64,000 nt of DNA from Emiliania huxleyi CCMP1516 (GCF_000372725.1 NW_005198537.1:68873-132872); one strand, 5' to 3'; positions 29,014 to 40,741 are shown, counted from the stretch's first letter. Notes: generated from the letters alone by a model not told the origin. A program made the numbers and translations.

Positions 29014-32000
29014 TCAGCTTGTGCCCGGCTGACTCGATGCGAGCGCCAGAAGCGCGCGTGCCACCGACGGCGTGCTCGATCCGGACTGCGCAAAGAAGCG
29101 AGAAGTCACCGTGGCGGGTGCCGGGCCGGGTCGATCCGCGATCGTGCTTGGCGGTGGCTGCGCCGCCGCAGTCTCGACGGCCTCGACGGCTTCACCGGCA
29201 GCCGGCCCCGAGAGAGGGGGTACCGGCGTCTCTGGCGCCGCCTCCTCCGCCCTGCTGACATGCCCGCCGAGGATGCCGCGGACGGCGTCGGGGAGGCTAG
29301 GCTCGCCCAGGTCGTCGGCCGCCTCGACGGCCTCGCCTCTGGCAGGGTCCTCGACCGCCTCCGCCGCCGCGGGGGAGGGCTGCGAGCGCTCTTCCACCGG
29401 CGGCGGCGGCGGCGGCGGCGGCGGCGCTGGCGCTGCCTCCTCCGCGCCCCCCCCGCCCAGGAGGCCGCGGAGGGCGTCGGGCAAGCAGGGCTCGTCGAGG
29501 TCGTCAGCCGAGTCGTTCGCGTCATCGGTAGCCTATGCGATCTCGATCCACCGCGATAAGACCAGGAGAGCGCGGTTGAGGTGAGAGCCGTCATCCAGAG
29601 AGGGGCGCTCCGCCGCCAGTCCGGGTGCGGCCTGCGCCTCCGCGCTCGATCTTCGGGCGGAGGGCGAGCGGCCAGGTCCTGAGCCTCGCGCTTGCTCCCT
29701 CCGCCACTCCCAGCCCAGCTCGGGCCCGGGTGCGGGTGCGGGTGCGGGTGCCTGCAGCGGGCAGCGGCAGGGGGGGTGCGGGTGTGGCACGCACGGGCGA
29801 TGTGGGTAGGGCGATGTGGGCGATTCGTGCGTGTCGCAATGTCGCAGTCAAGGCGGCTCCGTGGCGCCGTGAGGGTAGGGACGGCGCCTCCTCGGGTGCC
29901 TCCAGCGCGCCGCCGGCGGCGGCGTCGAGCTGCGTGCCACCCCCCTCGGCCGGAGGCGCCGACGGCCAGCGCGGCGGCGAGGCAGGCGGGCGGGTGCCAT
30001 GGCCGGCGCCCACTCCCAAGGGGTCGGCTCGAGTGCGCTGTGATCGCTGCACGGTGCGCAGGCCAGGCGAGCCGCGCGAGTCCGCGCCACCAGCTTGCTC
30101 CGCCCCCTGGCGACGCGAGGCGGTGCTCGGCGACGACGCCGGCCGCGGCGGCGCCGTCGCGCGCGGACCCGCGGCGGTCTGGATGCCGCCGCGCACGCGC
30201 CCTTGCAGGTCGTGCATGAAGCGGGAGAGGTCGTCGTCTGAGAGGGTGGAGCTGCGCTGGAGCATCACGAGCCGCTCCGCAATGCTGTTGCGGTTCGCCT
30301 CGGCGCGGGATCGCTCCGCGTTGGCATCGACCGGGTCGAACTCGACTCGCTCCGCCAGCCGCTTCGCCGCGGCGCACACGCCCGCCGGGATGCCCGCCAC
30401 CTCGGCGAGGAAGTCGGTGCAGTACTGCGCGGTCGTGGCGACGCCGGTCTGCACCTTGTACTCGAAGCAGAGGCGGCGGTCGGTTGGCTCGACGGCCATC
30501 GACAGGCACTTGACGGTCGGGTAGAGCCGCTGCAGGTTCGCGAGCTGCAGGTAGTGGGTGGCGAAGAGGGTGAAGGTGGTGCGGTGCTGCTGCACAAACT
30601 CCGCGATGGCCCACGCGAGGCTGGCCCCCGCGCGGTTCGAGGTGCCGCGGCCCAGCTCGTCGAAGAGCACGAGCGCCGCGCAGCCGGGCCGCACGTTGCG
30701 GAGGATGTAGCTCGTCTCGCGCATCTCGCTCACGAAGCTCGACGCGTTGGTCTCGAGCGAGTCCGAGGTGGAGATGCGCGTGAAGACGCGCTGCAGCAGC
30801 GGCACTTGCGCGTCCTCGGCGGGGACGGGGCAGCCGATGTGCGCCATCAGGCAGATGAGCGCCACCTGCCGCAGGTAGGTGGACTTGCCCGCCATGTTCG
30901 GTCCAGTGATGAGCTGCAGGTTGCACGCGGGGGTGACGAAGACGTCGTTTGGCACGGCGGAGTGCTCGCCTAGTGAGGCGGCGATGGGTAGGGAGGCGAG
31001 AGCAGGCCACGGCAGCCCGCCTCGCGGGCCAAGCGCTGCCCAGCCGCTCGAGGATCGGGTGCCGCGATCTGCAGTCCGAGGGGCGCGGTCCGGGATGAGG
31101 GTTCGCTTGTCAGAGGGCGCGCGGGCGGCCTGGGGGGTGGAGGGGGGCTGACCCCTTGAGGACCAGCTCGTCGCCCTCGCCAACGACGGGGCGGGCAAAG
31201 GCGGAGCCGGAGAGCCGGACATACGACGTGAAGGCGCACCTGCGATGCGGGGTTGCCTTGGCTCTAGCAGCCTGCTGGCGGCAGAGGGGGGCCTCTCCCC
31301 GCGGGGAGAGAGGGGCGAAGGCGCGCATCATGTCTAGCAGCGCGACCGACTCGGAGAGTCGGAAGAGGAGCTGCAGCTTCTTTTGCAGCTCCTCGATGAG
31401 CCCGCCGATGACCTACTCGTGCGACGGCACCGCTGCACTTGGATCGCCTCTCTGCGGCGTCTCGCGAGGCCGCGCGGGGCGAGAGTTACCCGCTCCGTGG
31501 CGGCGAGGATCTTCTGGATGACGCTGACCGCACACAGCGACGGGGGCGGGTCGGTGAGAGAGGACGAGGGCGAGGGGACGGCGAGCGGGCAGGGCGGCAT
31601 TGGTTGGCTAGGTAGGCCATGAGGCAGGCCCAGCGACGCCGTGTGCACTAGAGCACAAAACTAGAGCGTCGCGCTCACTCGCGGCAGCGAGAGTTGATTT
31701 GCTGGAGCTTCTCGGTCGAGCAGCCGACGGTCCGCTTGGACATGATCTGGATGTGGATGAAGTTGTGCTGCACGGCCAGCGGGCGCTCTGCAGCCGGAAG
31801 GGTGAAGTGGTACCCGCGCCTCTGACTGTAGTTGAGCTTGAGCGATTCCAGGGAGAGGTCGCGCTGAAGGCTCTCGAGCAGCTCCTCCATCTGCAGCGTC
31901 AGAGCGCCGAGCGTCTCACGATGCGTCTTGAGGCTGCCCGACAGCTCGTTCCGCGCCGCAAACAGGCACTGCAGCTGGCGCTGAGCGTGGCGTTTCTCGT

Positions 32001-33401
32001 ACTTGGCATCGTCTGCACCGAAGACGTCGAGCGGGGCGTCAGCGTGTGTCGCGTGCCCCGCAAACCCGAGCGAGATGCGACCACGCTTGCGCACCTTCGA
32101 TATGGCTGCTGATCAGGTCCTCGATGTCCCTCAGCTGTGGCGAGAGCCTACGAGTGGGATGGATGTCAGACCGCGGCTTTGCCTGGGCAAGGAGGCGGGA
32201 CACGGGCCGGTGCGGCTCGCATGATGCGCTCGACCGCACGGAGCAGCTCATTCTCCGGAGGGGTTTGGCCGTTGGACGAGAGCGCACATGCCAGGGTCGG
32301 TGCGATCTGCACCAGCTGCTTGAGGTGCAGGACCGATGCGATCGAAGCCTCCGCTCGGGAGCTCTGCGACTGCTTTGACGCGTCGCTCGACCGCTGCATG
32401 AAGTGCTTGAGGACGCGGTCGCAGTCAGCCAGCTGCGGCAGGATACGCTGCAGGTCCAGCAGCGTGTCTTCGCGCCCAAGCAGCTCCAGCACGCACTCTT
32501 GACGCGTGTTGATGGTTGAGAGGTCGTTGCTGGGCTGAATCAGCGAGGAACGGAGGAGCCGCGCGCCCGACGAAGTCTTGCACCCGGCCTTGAGGATGCC
32601 ATAGAGCGACTCCTGTGCGTGGCGCGCCGCGCATGAGCGAGTGGTGGAGCAGCGGACGCCGGGAGCAGGCAACACGGGCCCGGCCTTCGGATCGCCCGTC
32701 CGAAGGCTGCGGAGCAGCTCCAGGTTTCTCACCGAGGCGGGGTCGAGCAGAAGCACGCCGTGTGCTCCCGTAAACTTGATTCGCAGCATCCCCTTGACAA
32801 ACACGGTGGCCTCGTGCTCCCAAAAGTAGTCTATGAGGCAGCAGAGCGCAGCGAGGCAGAGGAACTTCTCCTCGACGTCCTTCTCGAGCGCTGCCGGGTC
32901 GAGCGCGTAGTGACGGAGGTGGCCAAGCCCCCGCAGCTCGTCCCAGTGCTTCCGCGACCGGTGCTCGATGCGCACAAAGGAAAACTCGTTCTTCACGATG
33001 CACTCGAGCACGCTGTCCTGCAGCCACAGGTCGGCGTGTGGGGGGCGGAGCGAGTGAATCAGGGCAGGGAGCCGCGGCTAGCGGCGGTCCTTCATTGCGG
33101 CCGTGAAGAAAAGCTGGCGGGGCTCGTGTCGGGCAATCATCGACACAGTCTTGGAGTAGGCGGGATCGTCGCAAAATTGAGAGATCTGCAGCGCCGCGGC
33201 GCGCGTGTGTGAGAGAGGCGTGGCCCAAAACCAGACCGGGGCAGCGCGCACCTCAACCGCGTAGTCCGCCAAGCAGATCACTGCGACGCCGACCTCGAAC
33301 TTTGCGTTCTCGACGATGGCGATGATGGACGCGTTGAGCGGATCGTCGTCCACATCGGCGGGCTCGTCGCTGTCTTTCTGTGGTGCACGATTGCGTCGCA
33401 T
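29014..33401 (-). CDS. MSH4: MSH4, meiosis-specific MutS homologue
   Basis: About eleven exons. Exon 1 (from ATG at 33401) encodes the connector domain (ALQISQFCDDPAYSKTV). Later exons give SLYGILKAGCKTSSGARLLR and INTRQECVLELL, the lever/clamp region (LKLNYSQRRGYHF, STEKLQQINSRCR), a 34-nt mini-exon at 31490-31523 (VIQKILAATER), FRLSESVALLDMM, SRHPILERLGS and the ATPase: Walker A GPNMAGKST, FTRISTSDSLETNASSF, Walker B LVLFDELGRGTS and FATHY. KTSSGARLLR and FTRIST-(D/S)-(D/S)-ETN favour MSH4 over MSH5. MSH4-MSH5 stabilises recombination intermediates for crossovers. Several introns start with GC. The last exon (about 29535-29014) adds a Pro/Ala/Glu tail with two LPDA.RG.LGG repeats; its link to the gene is the least certain part. 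Confidence 0.85.
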
Positions 33402-34249
33402 TCCTTCGCGGAACCGCCGCGAGAGACACAGAGGCGCCTCAACAAAGAATTAGTACGGGTTTGTCCCCGGCGTGAGGGGCAGGCCATTCCAACGGCCAGG
33501 CTGATTGGCTAGAAGAGCGGCCTACCTCCAACGGGGCGGTCTGGATCACGGGGGATGACATCCTGCCTGCCGACACGTCGGGAGGAGGTGGTTGCTCCGC
33601 CGCCGGACCGCCCTCTCCACCACCCTCGCCCAGGGATCTACAATGGGCTCTGCCTGCGCTCGGCACCGGGCACCGCCTCGGTATACAAAATGCGCCTGCG
33701 GGCGGAGCCTCACAGATCACAGATCACAGGGTTGCAAGAAGAGAGCTCGCGCCCGCCTGAACCTTCACGGGACTCTCACAGTCTGCTGTGAGAGCCCGTG
33801 TGAAGAGAGCGCAAGGGGTTGACGAATGAAATCCGCTGTAGGTTCTCGATGTGGATGTCCTTTGGCCGCGTTGCTGGGTGCTAGCGAGGATGCCTGGGGA
33901 GGGTCTTAATTTCGTAACTCGGCTGTCGTGTGCGTGATCTGGGTCCGGGGTTGTGCCTCTGTGTCGAGGACGGAGAGCATGATGCATCAGTTGCTAGATA
34001 GAAAGAAATCGAATTCTGAGTTTTTTGTGCAACTCTGTCGAGCGGGAGCTCGGTCAGGGAGGGGTGGTAAAGAAACCTTCCTTATTAGGTCCGCCTCTCA
34101 CCCCCTCACGGCGTCCGATGTTGTCTTAATCTTCTGAATTCACGCCACACTGAGCTCCAATGGTTACGTTGTAGAATCTGCCCGTCGTGGCACGCACATA
34201 CTCGGCGCCACGCAAGTCGCACACCTGAGTCCGCGTCTCTCTCACACCC
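33402..34249. other. Divergent promoter region, no gene seen
   Basis: Lies between the MSH4 start (-) and the EF-hand gene (+). Contains a short ACAGATCACAGATCACAG duplication near 33710 and an A/T-richer stretch at 33990-34030. No ORF with features. Confidence 0.45.
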
Positions 34250-35026
34250 ATGCCCACCGTCAAGCCGCCCAGCTCAACGCCGCCAAACAGTGTCTACCTG
34301 AAGAAGAAGCGCGCGCTTGCGACAACGAAGCCTAAGAAGCGTGCTATTCCAGTGGGCATGCATGGCGTCGGTGCAGCTCCCGCCGCTCAGGTGCTGCCGT
34401 GCATGAAGCTTCCAGGTTTTGAGGGCATGGTGAGCGGGATCTTCGACGATGCTGACACAAACAACGACGGCAAGGTCGACATCAGCGAGGCATACATCCT
34501 CATATTGAAGCTCTACATCAACATCAACCGGCAAGCGCCGATTGCTCCGCCATCGAGAGCAACTGCCGATCTCCTGTTCCGCACCTCGGACAACGACGAC
34601 AGCGGCAAGCTGAACAAACAGGAGTTCACCGAGCTGGCTAGCAAGCTCTTCGGCCGCGCCGGGCTGCGAGTTGCTTCGTACAAGATCATCACGGTGCTCG
34701 TGGCGCCGCTGCTCGGCGCGCTGCTCGCCAGTTACCTGTGTGCAAGCCACGCTCGTCAGATGGCAGACGCGACACCCGGTGCGGTACCGCTGCCTGCTGG
34801 CCTCATCGAGAAGGGCCTCGCGCTCGGCCGAGACATTGTTCCGGAGAGCTCCCAGGAGGCTATTTTCAGCGAAGGCTTTCTCCGGACGGTGCTCATTGTG
34901 GTGCTCATCTCGAAGCTCGGAAGTGCCGTGCTTGGCGCGGTGGACGCGCTTTTGCTGATGGCGGCCAAGAAGGAGGATGCAACGGAGAATGCCGGGGAGG
35001 TGGTGGTCCCGGCAGAGCTGCCATGA
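34250..35026 (+). CDS. EF-hand membrane protein
   Basis: An intronless 258-residue ORF. Two EF-hand loops are visible: DADTNNDGKVDI with a following Glu (about residues 68-80), fully canonical, and TSDNDDSGKLNKQEF (about 111-125), nearly canonical. They are followed by a hydrophobic segment (IITVLVAPLLGALLASYLC) and a second near the C-terminus (FLRTVLIVVLISKLG). The N-terminal 50 residues are basic and Pro/Lys-rich and could be a targeting sequence. It probably senses Ca2+ on one side of a membrane; the partner and location are unknown. Clear coding bias and ATG context. Confidence 0.75.
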   Translation: MPTVKPPSSTPPNSVYLKKKRALATTKPKKRAIPVGMHGVGAAPAAQVLPCMKLPGFEGMVSGIFDDADTNNDGKVDISEAYILILKLYININRQAPIAPPSRATADLLFRTSDNDDSGKLNKQEFTELASKLFGRAGLRVASYKIITVLVAPLLGALLASYLCASHARQMADATPGAVPLPAGLIEKGLALGRDIVPESSQEAIFSEGFLRTVLIVVLISKLGSAVLGAVDALLLMAAKKEDATENAGEVVVPAELP

Positions 35027-35474
35027 AGCGGCGGCCCTCGGCCCGTGGGCCCTAAGGACGACTCCGAACAAAGTGAATGTCGTGAATATTGATGACGCGT
35101 GCCTTGCGCCCCCTCTGCCTCTCCGTACTCCGACCCACCGCCCCCCGGGAGACAGCCCACACGCACGGGTCCGCGCTGGAACCTGCATGTCGTGTGCGCG
35201 GGGAGGTGCTATAAAAAGCTGGTATACTGGTTTTTGAGTCACTGGTTACTCCCCTATTATGGTTATCTCTTTACTATAATTGGGCCGGCGTCCCCTCCAC
35301 GAGTCCACGCTCTCCACCGGACCACCGCGCTCCGTCCCTGCGCCCTTGCGCCGTGGTATGTGTGATGCGTTTCTCCGGGTTAAAAGTGTCCGCCGGGGGG
35401 GAACACGCGATTTTAAAGCCGCAAAAACTCTCCATGACCTTAAATATGTCCACCGGTGCGATCCTCTCGATTCC
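35027..35474. other. Intergenic, no gene seen
   Basis: 3' flanks of the convergent EF-hand and SDR genes. TATTATGG/ACTATAAT AT-rich bases near 35250-35280 may include polyadenylation signals. Confidence 0.45.
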
Positions 35475-36650
35475 TCACCATAAAGCCGTACCGCGCCGCC
35501 GCCGGCCAGCCCTTCGCCGCTGCAGCGCGCGCGCCTCGATCCGCCTGAAAGCCCGCACGAGGCTCTCCTCCGACGCGGCGAGCGACGGGAAGTCCCGATG
35601 GATGCGGCCATTGTCAAAGGTGTGGTCCCTGCTGCTCACCTGCAGCAGGTAGTCGACGGAGCGCGCGCCCGCCAGCCGGCCCAGCGGCGTGTGCCTCACC
35701 GCCGCGTGCCACAGCGCCACCAGCATTGCCACCGCGAGGTAGGGCAGCCACACCGCCGGCGACGTCGCGTGCGCGGCGCGGTAGGCGACGAGGTGCTCGC
35801 CGTACGGCACGGCCGGCCCGCGCGGCCTCGTGTAGTAGTAGAGCCGCCGCACCGACGCCGCCTCCGCCTCGAGCCGCTCGAGCAGCAGCCGGAGCGCGGT
35901 GCAGACGTTCCGGCTCGAGTTTGCATCGAGCAGCACGGGCAGGTAGGCGCCTGCGTGCGCCTGCAGCGCGAGGGCGCGCACCTGCGGCGGCGGAGGGCGG
36001 CTGGCGGCGGCTGGCGGCGAGGAGGAGTGGGAGGGTGGGAGGTGGAGGAGTGGGAGGGTGGGAGGTGGAGGTGGAGCAGGCGGTGCGGCCTGGATGCACT
36101 GCGGCTCGTTGGAGAAGATCGCGCTCAGTCGCAGGTGGACGTGCGGCAGCCCGGCCGCCTCGCAGGCGCGCCCGATCTCCTCCTCGGAGCAGCGCTTGAA
36201 CACGTCATACTCCCCGGCGTACTCGCTCAGCGGAGGCAGCTGCGCCTCCTCGTCCACGCCGCGCTGCGCGCGAAGGTGGTCGGCTGCCGCGACGGATGAG
36301 ACGTGCAGCACGCGCCGCACGCCCGCGACCGCCGCGGCCGCCACGAGTGCACCCAGCTGAGGCAGCAGCGTGGTGTGGGCGCCGCTGCCGAGGAGCGGCA
36401 GGCGCGCGCCAATGACCAGCGTGCCGGCTCCGTGGGGCAGGCGTTGGAAGAGGGTGCCCACGCTGGCGGCGCTCGTCAGGTCCAGCGGCACGTACGCCAG
36501 CGAAGGCACACCCAGCAGCCACTCTGGCGCGTCCGGCTCCACGCCGGTGCAGATGAACCGCTCGCCCTTCAGCGGGCCGACGCGCTCCTCGAAGAAGGTG
36601 CGAGCGAGGCCGCTGCTGCCGCCGACCCAGAGCACGCCGTCGGCAAGCAT
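35475..36650 (-). CDS. Extended SDR-type (3-beta-HSD-like) membrane protein
   Basis: Two exons, 36650-36090 and 35981-35475, split by a 108-bp GC-AG intron (donor CAG|GC) filled with C-rich tandem repeats. The start MLADGVLWVGGSSGLARTFF carries a Rossmann GxSSG-type nucleotide motif. Further on come LVIGARLPLLG, a VRRVLHVSSVAAADH strand, and a YDVFKRCSEEE Tyr-x-x-x-Lys pair at the position of the SDR catalytic YxxxK. Near the C-terminus is a TM segment (VWLPYLAVAMLVALWHA), as in 3-beta-hydroxysteroid dehydrogenase/isomerase-type proteins. The substrate is unknown. The frame is open upstream into a repeat, but ATG 36650 gives the natural Rossmann start. Confidence 0.7.
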   Translation of the reverse strand: MLADGVLWVGGSSGLARTFFEERVGPLKGERFICTGVEPDAPEWLLGVPSLAYVPLDLTSAASVGTLFQRLPHGAGTLVIGARLPLLGSGAHTTLLPQLGALVAAAAVAGVRRVLHVSSVAAADHLRAQRGVDEEAQLPPLSEYAGEYDVFKRCSEEEIGRACEAAGLPHVHLRLSAIFSNEPQCIQAAPPAPPPPPTLPLLHLPPSHSSSPPAAASRPPPPQVRALALQAHAGAYLPVLLDANSSRNVCTALRLLLERLEAEAASVRRLYYYTRPRGPAVPYGEHLVAYRAAHATSPAVWLPYLAVAMLVALWHAAVRHTPLGRLAGARSVDYLLQVSSRDHTFDNGRIHRDFPSLAASEESLVRAFRRIEARALQRRRAGRRRRGTALW

Positions 36651-36803
36651 TCGCCCAGCAATAGCAAACTGACGTACCGTATTGGACGACCCCGTGCTTG
36701 CGTCCCAGGAGCGCCCTCGCGCAGAACCAACGCTCTCGCCCCAACTCGTGCTGGACGACCGCTTGACGAGTGTGCGGGCGCAGACCAAATTTACCAGCGA
36801 GGG

Positions 36804-36930
36804 TTCCAACTTTTTCCGGGGTATGGTATGGTAAGCCAAAGGGGTAGGGGGCCCAAGACTAGCTATGGTCTTGAGCTGGCATGCGCGACCCTACCATACC
36901 ACATACCCCGGAAAAAGTGGGAACCCTGGG
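36804..36930. mobile_element. Short palindromic MITE-like element (GGGTTCC ends)
   Basis: The left end GGGTTCCAACTTTTTCCGGG and its continuation GTATGGTATGGT are repeated inverted at the right (ACCATACCACATACCCCGG then AAAAAGTGGGAACCC). The spacer is about 55 bp. The same ends bound the 48.5-49.3 kb element. It sits immediately upstream of the SDR gene. Confidence 0.8.
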
Positions 36931-36939
36931 TACCCGGGT

Positions 36940-37155
36940 AGGGAGGAGGCAGGACAGGAGGAGAGGGAGGAGAGAGGGAGAGAGGGAGAAACGGACCCCA
37001 CACATCTAGATTCGACCAAGTCAGGCAACATCGCTCTAGAACTATCAGGGTCGGAGACAGACCAAATTTGGTAGGGAGGAGGGAGGAGAGGGAGGAGAGG
37101 GAGGAGAGGGAGGAGAGAGGGAGAGAGGGAGAAACGGACCCCACACATCTAACAC
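36940..37155 (+). repeat. Purine-rich tandem duplication
   Basis: A GGAGGAGAG-rich block followed by AAACGGACCCCACACATCTA occurs twice, ending near 37010 and 37151. The second copy has extra GAGGAGAGG units. Confidence 0.88.
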
Positions 37156-37483
37156 TCACGCGTCATTTGGGGCCTAGCCAGTCCCGTGCCCAGTGTTGTG
37201 CGAGGGAGTTTTGTTGTAAAATTCTAAAATTCGCGAAAATCGCGCCGCAGGCAGGGGCGTGCGGTTCAACTTTTTTCTGCCTTTTTTTCAAGGCCAAGCA
37301 ATATACCTAAAACAATATACCTAAAGCAAAGTTCTCCCGTCGAGCTGGAAACAAAGGGGGAAAAAAATTGCTCGGCCCGTCCGTCCTCCTACTTACACGT
37401 CCTTGTGGCTGCTGCCGCGACCAGGTAAGGCGTGCAGCACACCCCGTCCCGGTTGTGCTGGGTAGCGTGCCCCCGCCCGAACC

Positions 37484-39597
37484 ATGGCCGCGCATGGTGA
37501 CGCCGTCACGGAGTCGCGACCGGAGTACGCCAGCAAGCTCGAGCTGATGCTCACCCTCGTCGGGTACGCTGTGGGTTTGGGCAACATCTGGCGCTTCCCT
37601 TACCTCGCCTACGAGCACGGCGGTGGCGCCTTTCTCATCCCGTACCTCCTCTCCCTGATGCTGCTCGGCCTCCCTCTGTTCCAGCTCGAGCTCGGGCTTG
37701 GCCAGATGTTCCGACAGGGAACCCTCGGGATGTGGTCGCGGCTTGGCCTCCCAAGGCTTCGGGGCGTCGGCGTGGCGGCGACGCTCTGCACCTTCTTCGT
37801 TTCGCTCTACTACGTGAGATTACCCTCGCCACAACGCGCCTCGCCTCGCCTCGCCTCACCTCGCCTCGCCTCGCCTCACCTCGCCTCGCCTCGCCTCGCC
37901 CGCAGAACGTGATCCTCGCGTGGACGGTCTACTACATCGGCCGGACGGTCGGCGCCATGTTCCGCGGAGGCGAGCTGCCTTGGGCAGACCTCGGCGGAGA
38001 CTGCCCCTTGACCACGCTCGTCGTCCCGGCCGAGCTCGCTGGGCTGCCCACCCTGTTCAACAATGCCACGGGCCGCTTCAACGCGTCCCACCTGGACGAC
38101 TTCTGGTGCCCGTCCGCCGGCAGCCTCTCCACCGTCGACCCGGACGCCGTGGCGCACCACGTCGACCCGATCGCCCGCAGCGAGGCCAACGATACCGCGA
38201 TCCCCGCCGGGTTCGTGCAGGTCGAAGTCAGGCCGTCAGAGTGTCCAGGACACTCGGCCCTCGACTTTTGGCAGAACCAGGTGCTGCAGCAGAGCAGCGG
38301 CATGGACGACCTGGGCGGGTTCCAGTGGGGCATGCTCGGCGCCTTCTCGGTCGCGTGGATCCTCGTCTACCTCTGCGTTTACAACGGTGTGCAGAGCAGC
38401 GGCAAGGTCGTGTACGTCACGGCGACTCTTCCCTACGTCGCCCTCGTCGTCTTCTTCTTCCGCGCCATCACGCTGCCCAACGCGGCGACGGGCGTCACCT
38501 TCTTCGTCAAGCCCGACTTCAGCGTGCTCCTCGACGCTACCGTCTGGGTCCGCGCGGTGACGCAGATCTTCTACTCCCTCGGGGTGGGCTTCGGCTCGCT
38601 CATCGCCTTCGCCTCGTACGGGAGCAAGCACAACCGTTTTCTGAGCGACGCGACCAAGGTGTCCTTGATCAACTGCGGCACCTCCATCTTCGCCGGCTTC
38701 GTCGTCTTCCCGGTGCTCGGCTACCTGGCGCACGAGCTCTCGCAGTACAACCCGTGCATCCGGAGCGATGACCTGAGCGGGCTGGCGTCCGTCGGTCTGT
38801 CGGGCACGGGGCTGGCCTTCGTCGCCTTCCCCATCGCCATCGCGAGCATGCCGGGCGGGTTCTTCTGGGCGATGCTCTTCTTCGTGATGCTCCTCTGCCT
38901 CGGGATCGACTCGCAGTTCGCGATGGTCGAGAGCATCGTCACCGTCCTGAGCGACGCGGGCGTCGGCGGCGGGCTGTCGCGGCCAAAGCTGTCGGCCGTG
39001 GTGTGCGTCCTCTCCTACCTCCTCGGCTTGATCTTTGTGACTCGGAGTGGCATCTACTGGTTCGAGCTGATGGACAGCTACTCCTGCGTGGTGGCCATGT
39101 TCTTCGTCACGGGCATGGAGTGCTTCGGCGTGTGCTGGTTCAGAAGCTCCGTCTGGCTCGGCTTCCGGCGGCGGGTGAAGGAGTGGACGGGCCAGACGGT
39201 GGGGTGGACGCACACGGTGAGCTGGAAGTTCATCTGCCCCGCCTTGCTCGTCGTCGTCGTCGCCATGTCGCTTAACAAATGGGACATCATGGACGCGGCG
39301 TCGTCGACGCCCTTCCCCGCGGGCAAGGGCTTCCTGCCCGCCTGGAGCGTGTGGGTCGGCTGGACCCTCGGCCTGCTTCCGCTGCTGGCCGCGCTGGTCG
39401 TCGCGCTGCTGCCAACTGGCGACGTGGAGGCGGAGTTCGGTGCCGAGGGCCGCCTGAGCGCCAGCCCCGGTGAGGTAGAGGCCGGGGCCGTCGAGGAGGG
39501 CAAAGGCAAGGGCGGCAGCGCGGTGTCTCTGTGGGGCGCGGCCGAGCTGCCGGCCACGCGGGAGCCGAGCAGCGGCGCAAACATAACTCCAACATAA
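37484..39597 (+). CDS. SLC6-type Na+-dependent symporter
   Basis: Exons 37484-37813 and 37906-39597, with a 92-bp GT-AG intron made largely of CGCCTCGCCT repeats. The product of about 674 residues has about twelve TM segments. TM1 carries the family signature AVGLGNIWRFPYLAYEHGGGAFLIPYLL, shown here only by its parts GLGNIWRFPYL and GGGAFLIPY, which form the Na+/substrate site. Further hallmarks are FFVSLYYNVILAW (TM3), a large extracellular loop with NAT and NAS glycosylation sequons, and FYSLGVGFGSLIAFASY (TM6). The protein imports amino acids or related osmolytes using Na+; the substrate cannot be read. The C-terminal tail is acidic and disordered. Confidence 0.93.
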
Positions 39598-39938
39598 CTC
39601 CAATCGCGGCCTTGGTCGCTAGTCTGCCACATGAGCATGTGCATGTGGTGCAGTGCGCTGCACCGTACAGGCTAGCTCGTGGCCGGGTGTGTGTGGCGCA
39701 CGCGTTAGGGGAATTGGCCTCCGCGCCTCTCTCTGTCTCTCTCTCTCGCGTCTCGGAGACGCAGAGAGAGAGACAACACTCAACTGTCAACAGACAAGGG
39801 AAGGCCCAACCCCAAGGAGACAATACCGGCGTGTTGTGTCGTGTCGTATTTTTCGTCTATACTCGATGTGCCTGAATGCGATAACAAACAAAGCAGCGCT
39901 CGACCAAGACGCACGTAAGAGAGAGAGCTGGATAAGCT
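39598..39938. other. Convergent intergenic region with a hairpin
   Basis: CTCTCTCTCGCGTCTC at 39738-39754 pairs with GGAGACGCAGAGAGAG at 39755-39772, a strong stem without a loop. It may be the symporter's 3' end structure. No gene. Confidence 0.55.
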
Positions 39939-40741
39939 TCAAGGCAGGCTCTCCCATACAAACACGACACCGTCGGCCTGTGCGCGCAGCACTAGAAGCG
40001 CGGCGTCGAGGTAGACCGGCGTGGTCGCCCCGAGCACGCGCACGGCCTTTTCGTGCTCGAAATCGACCATGCCGTCGGCCGCGCCGTCAGCCGGCTTAAA
40101 GTTGCGCGAGCCGAGCCGGATCGCTGTCGTTTGAATATTGAGCCCCTCGCTCGCCGCCATGCGCCACGTCCCGTCGATCAGAACCGCGGACGGCGCCGCC
40201 TCATCGGCGGGCAGGGCGAGCGCGCTGGCGATGGCGAAGGCAGCCGATTCGGAGAGTGGCTCCTCAAACGTGACGCACTGCGGGCTCCGCGCGACCCGCA
40301 TGCGCAGCTCCGGTGTTGTGACTCCGTCGATGCGTCCGCCCCAGCCGCTGAGGCCACGGTACCTCGCGAACGTCCTCGAGGAGGTGTAGGCGAGCCGCCA
40401 GGTGCTCGAGAAGAAGCAGTCCGCAATCATCCAGTCCTGACCAAGGTGCCGGACAGCGGCAAGTCGGGGGTAGAAATCAGAGTGTAAGTCCGAGATAGGG
40501 AGTGCCACACCTCGGCCTGATTGGTGGGCCAGCCGATCGACGCGAGCGTATCGATCAACTCCAGCATGCCCTCCACGTACGCCGGCGGCCTGTACGCGTC
40601 CTCATGCTGATCGAGCCCGCGGCTTGGAATCTCGCGAAGCGCAGCGGTGAGGTCAGCAGCCGAGGCGCTGGCACGGATATCACCGCTTCGCACTGCACGG
40701 CGTGGCTGATTTCCGTGCAACAGGAACGCTGCGCCGAGCAT
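39939..40741 (-). CDS. Plastid-lipid-associated protein (PAP/fibrillin)
   Basis: Exon 1 40741-40517 and exon 2 40436-39939, separated by an 80-bp GC-AG intron (CAG|GC). The N-terminus MLGAAFLLHGNQPRRAVRSG is a short basic leader. The domain has the fibrillin layout: an Ala-rich first helix (DLTAALREI), then TWRLAYTSSRTFARYRGLSG (the W.L.YTS strand), a middle barrel, LGSRNFKPADG, then VYLDAALLVLRAQADGVVFV and WESLP. Fibrillins bind lipids and quinones in plastoglobules and thylakoids. About 240 residues, usual for the family. The family match is by pattern and moderately secure. Confidence 0.72.

Noticed and set aside
29106..31010. 634-codon minus ORF overlapping MSH4
   Set aside because: Arg/Ala/His-rich shadow of the MSH4 ATPase frame.
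36651..36839. Upstream extension of the SDR frame
   Set aside because: It reads through the palindromic GGGTTCC element; the Rossmann motif starts right after ATG 36650.
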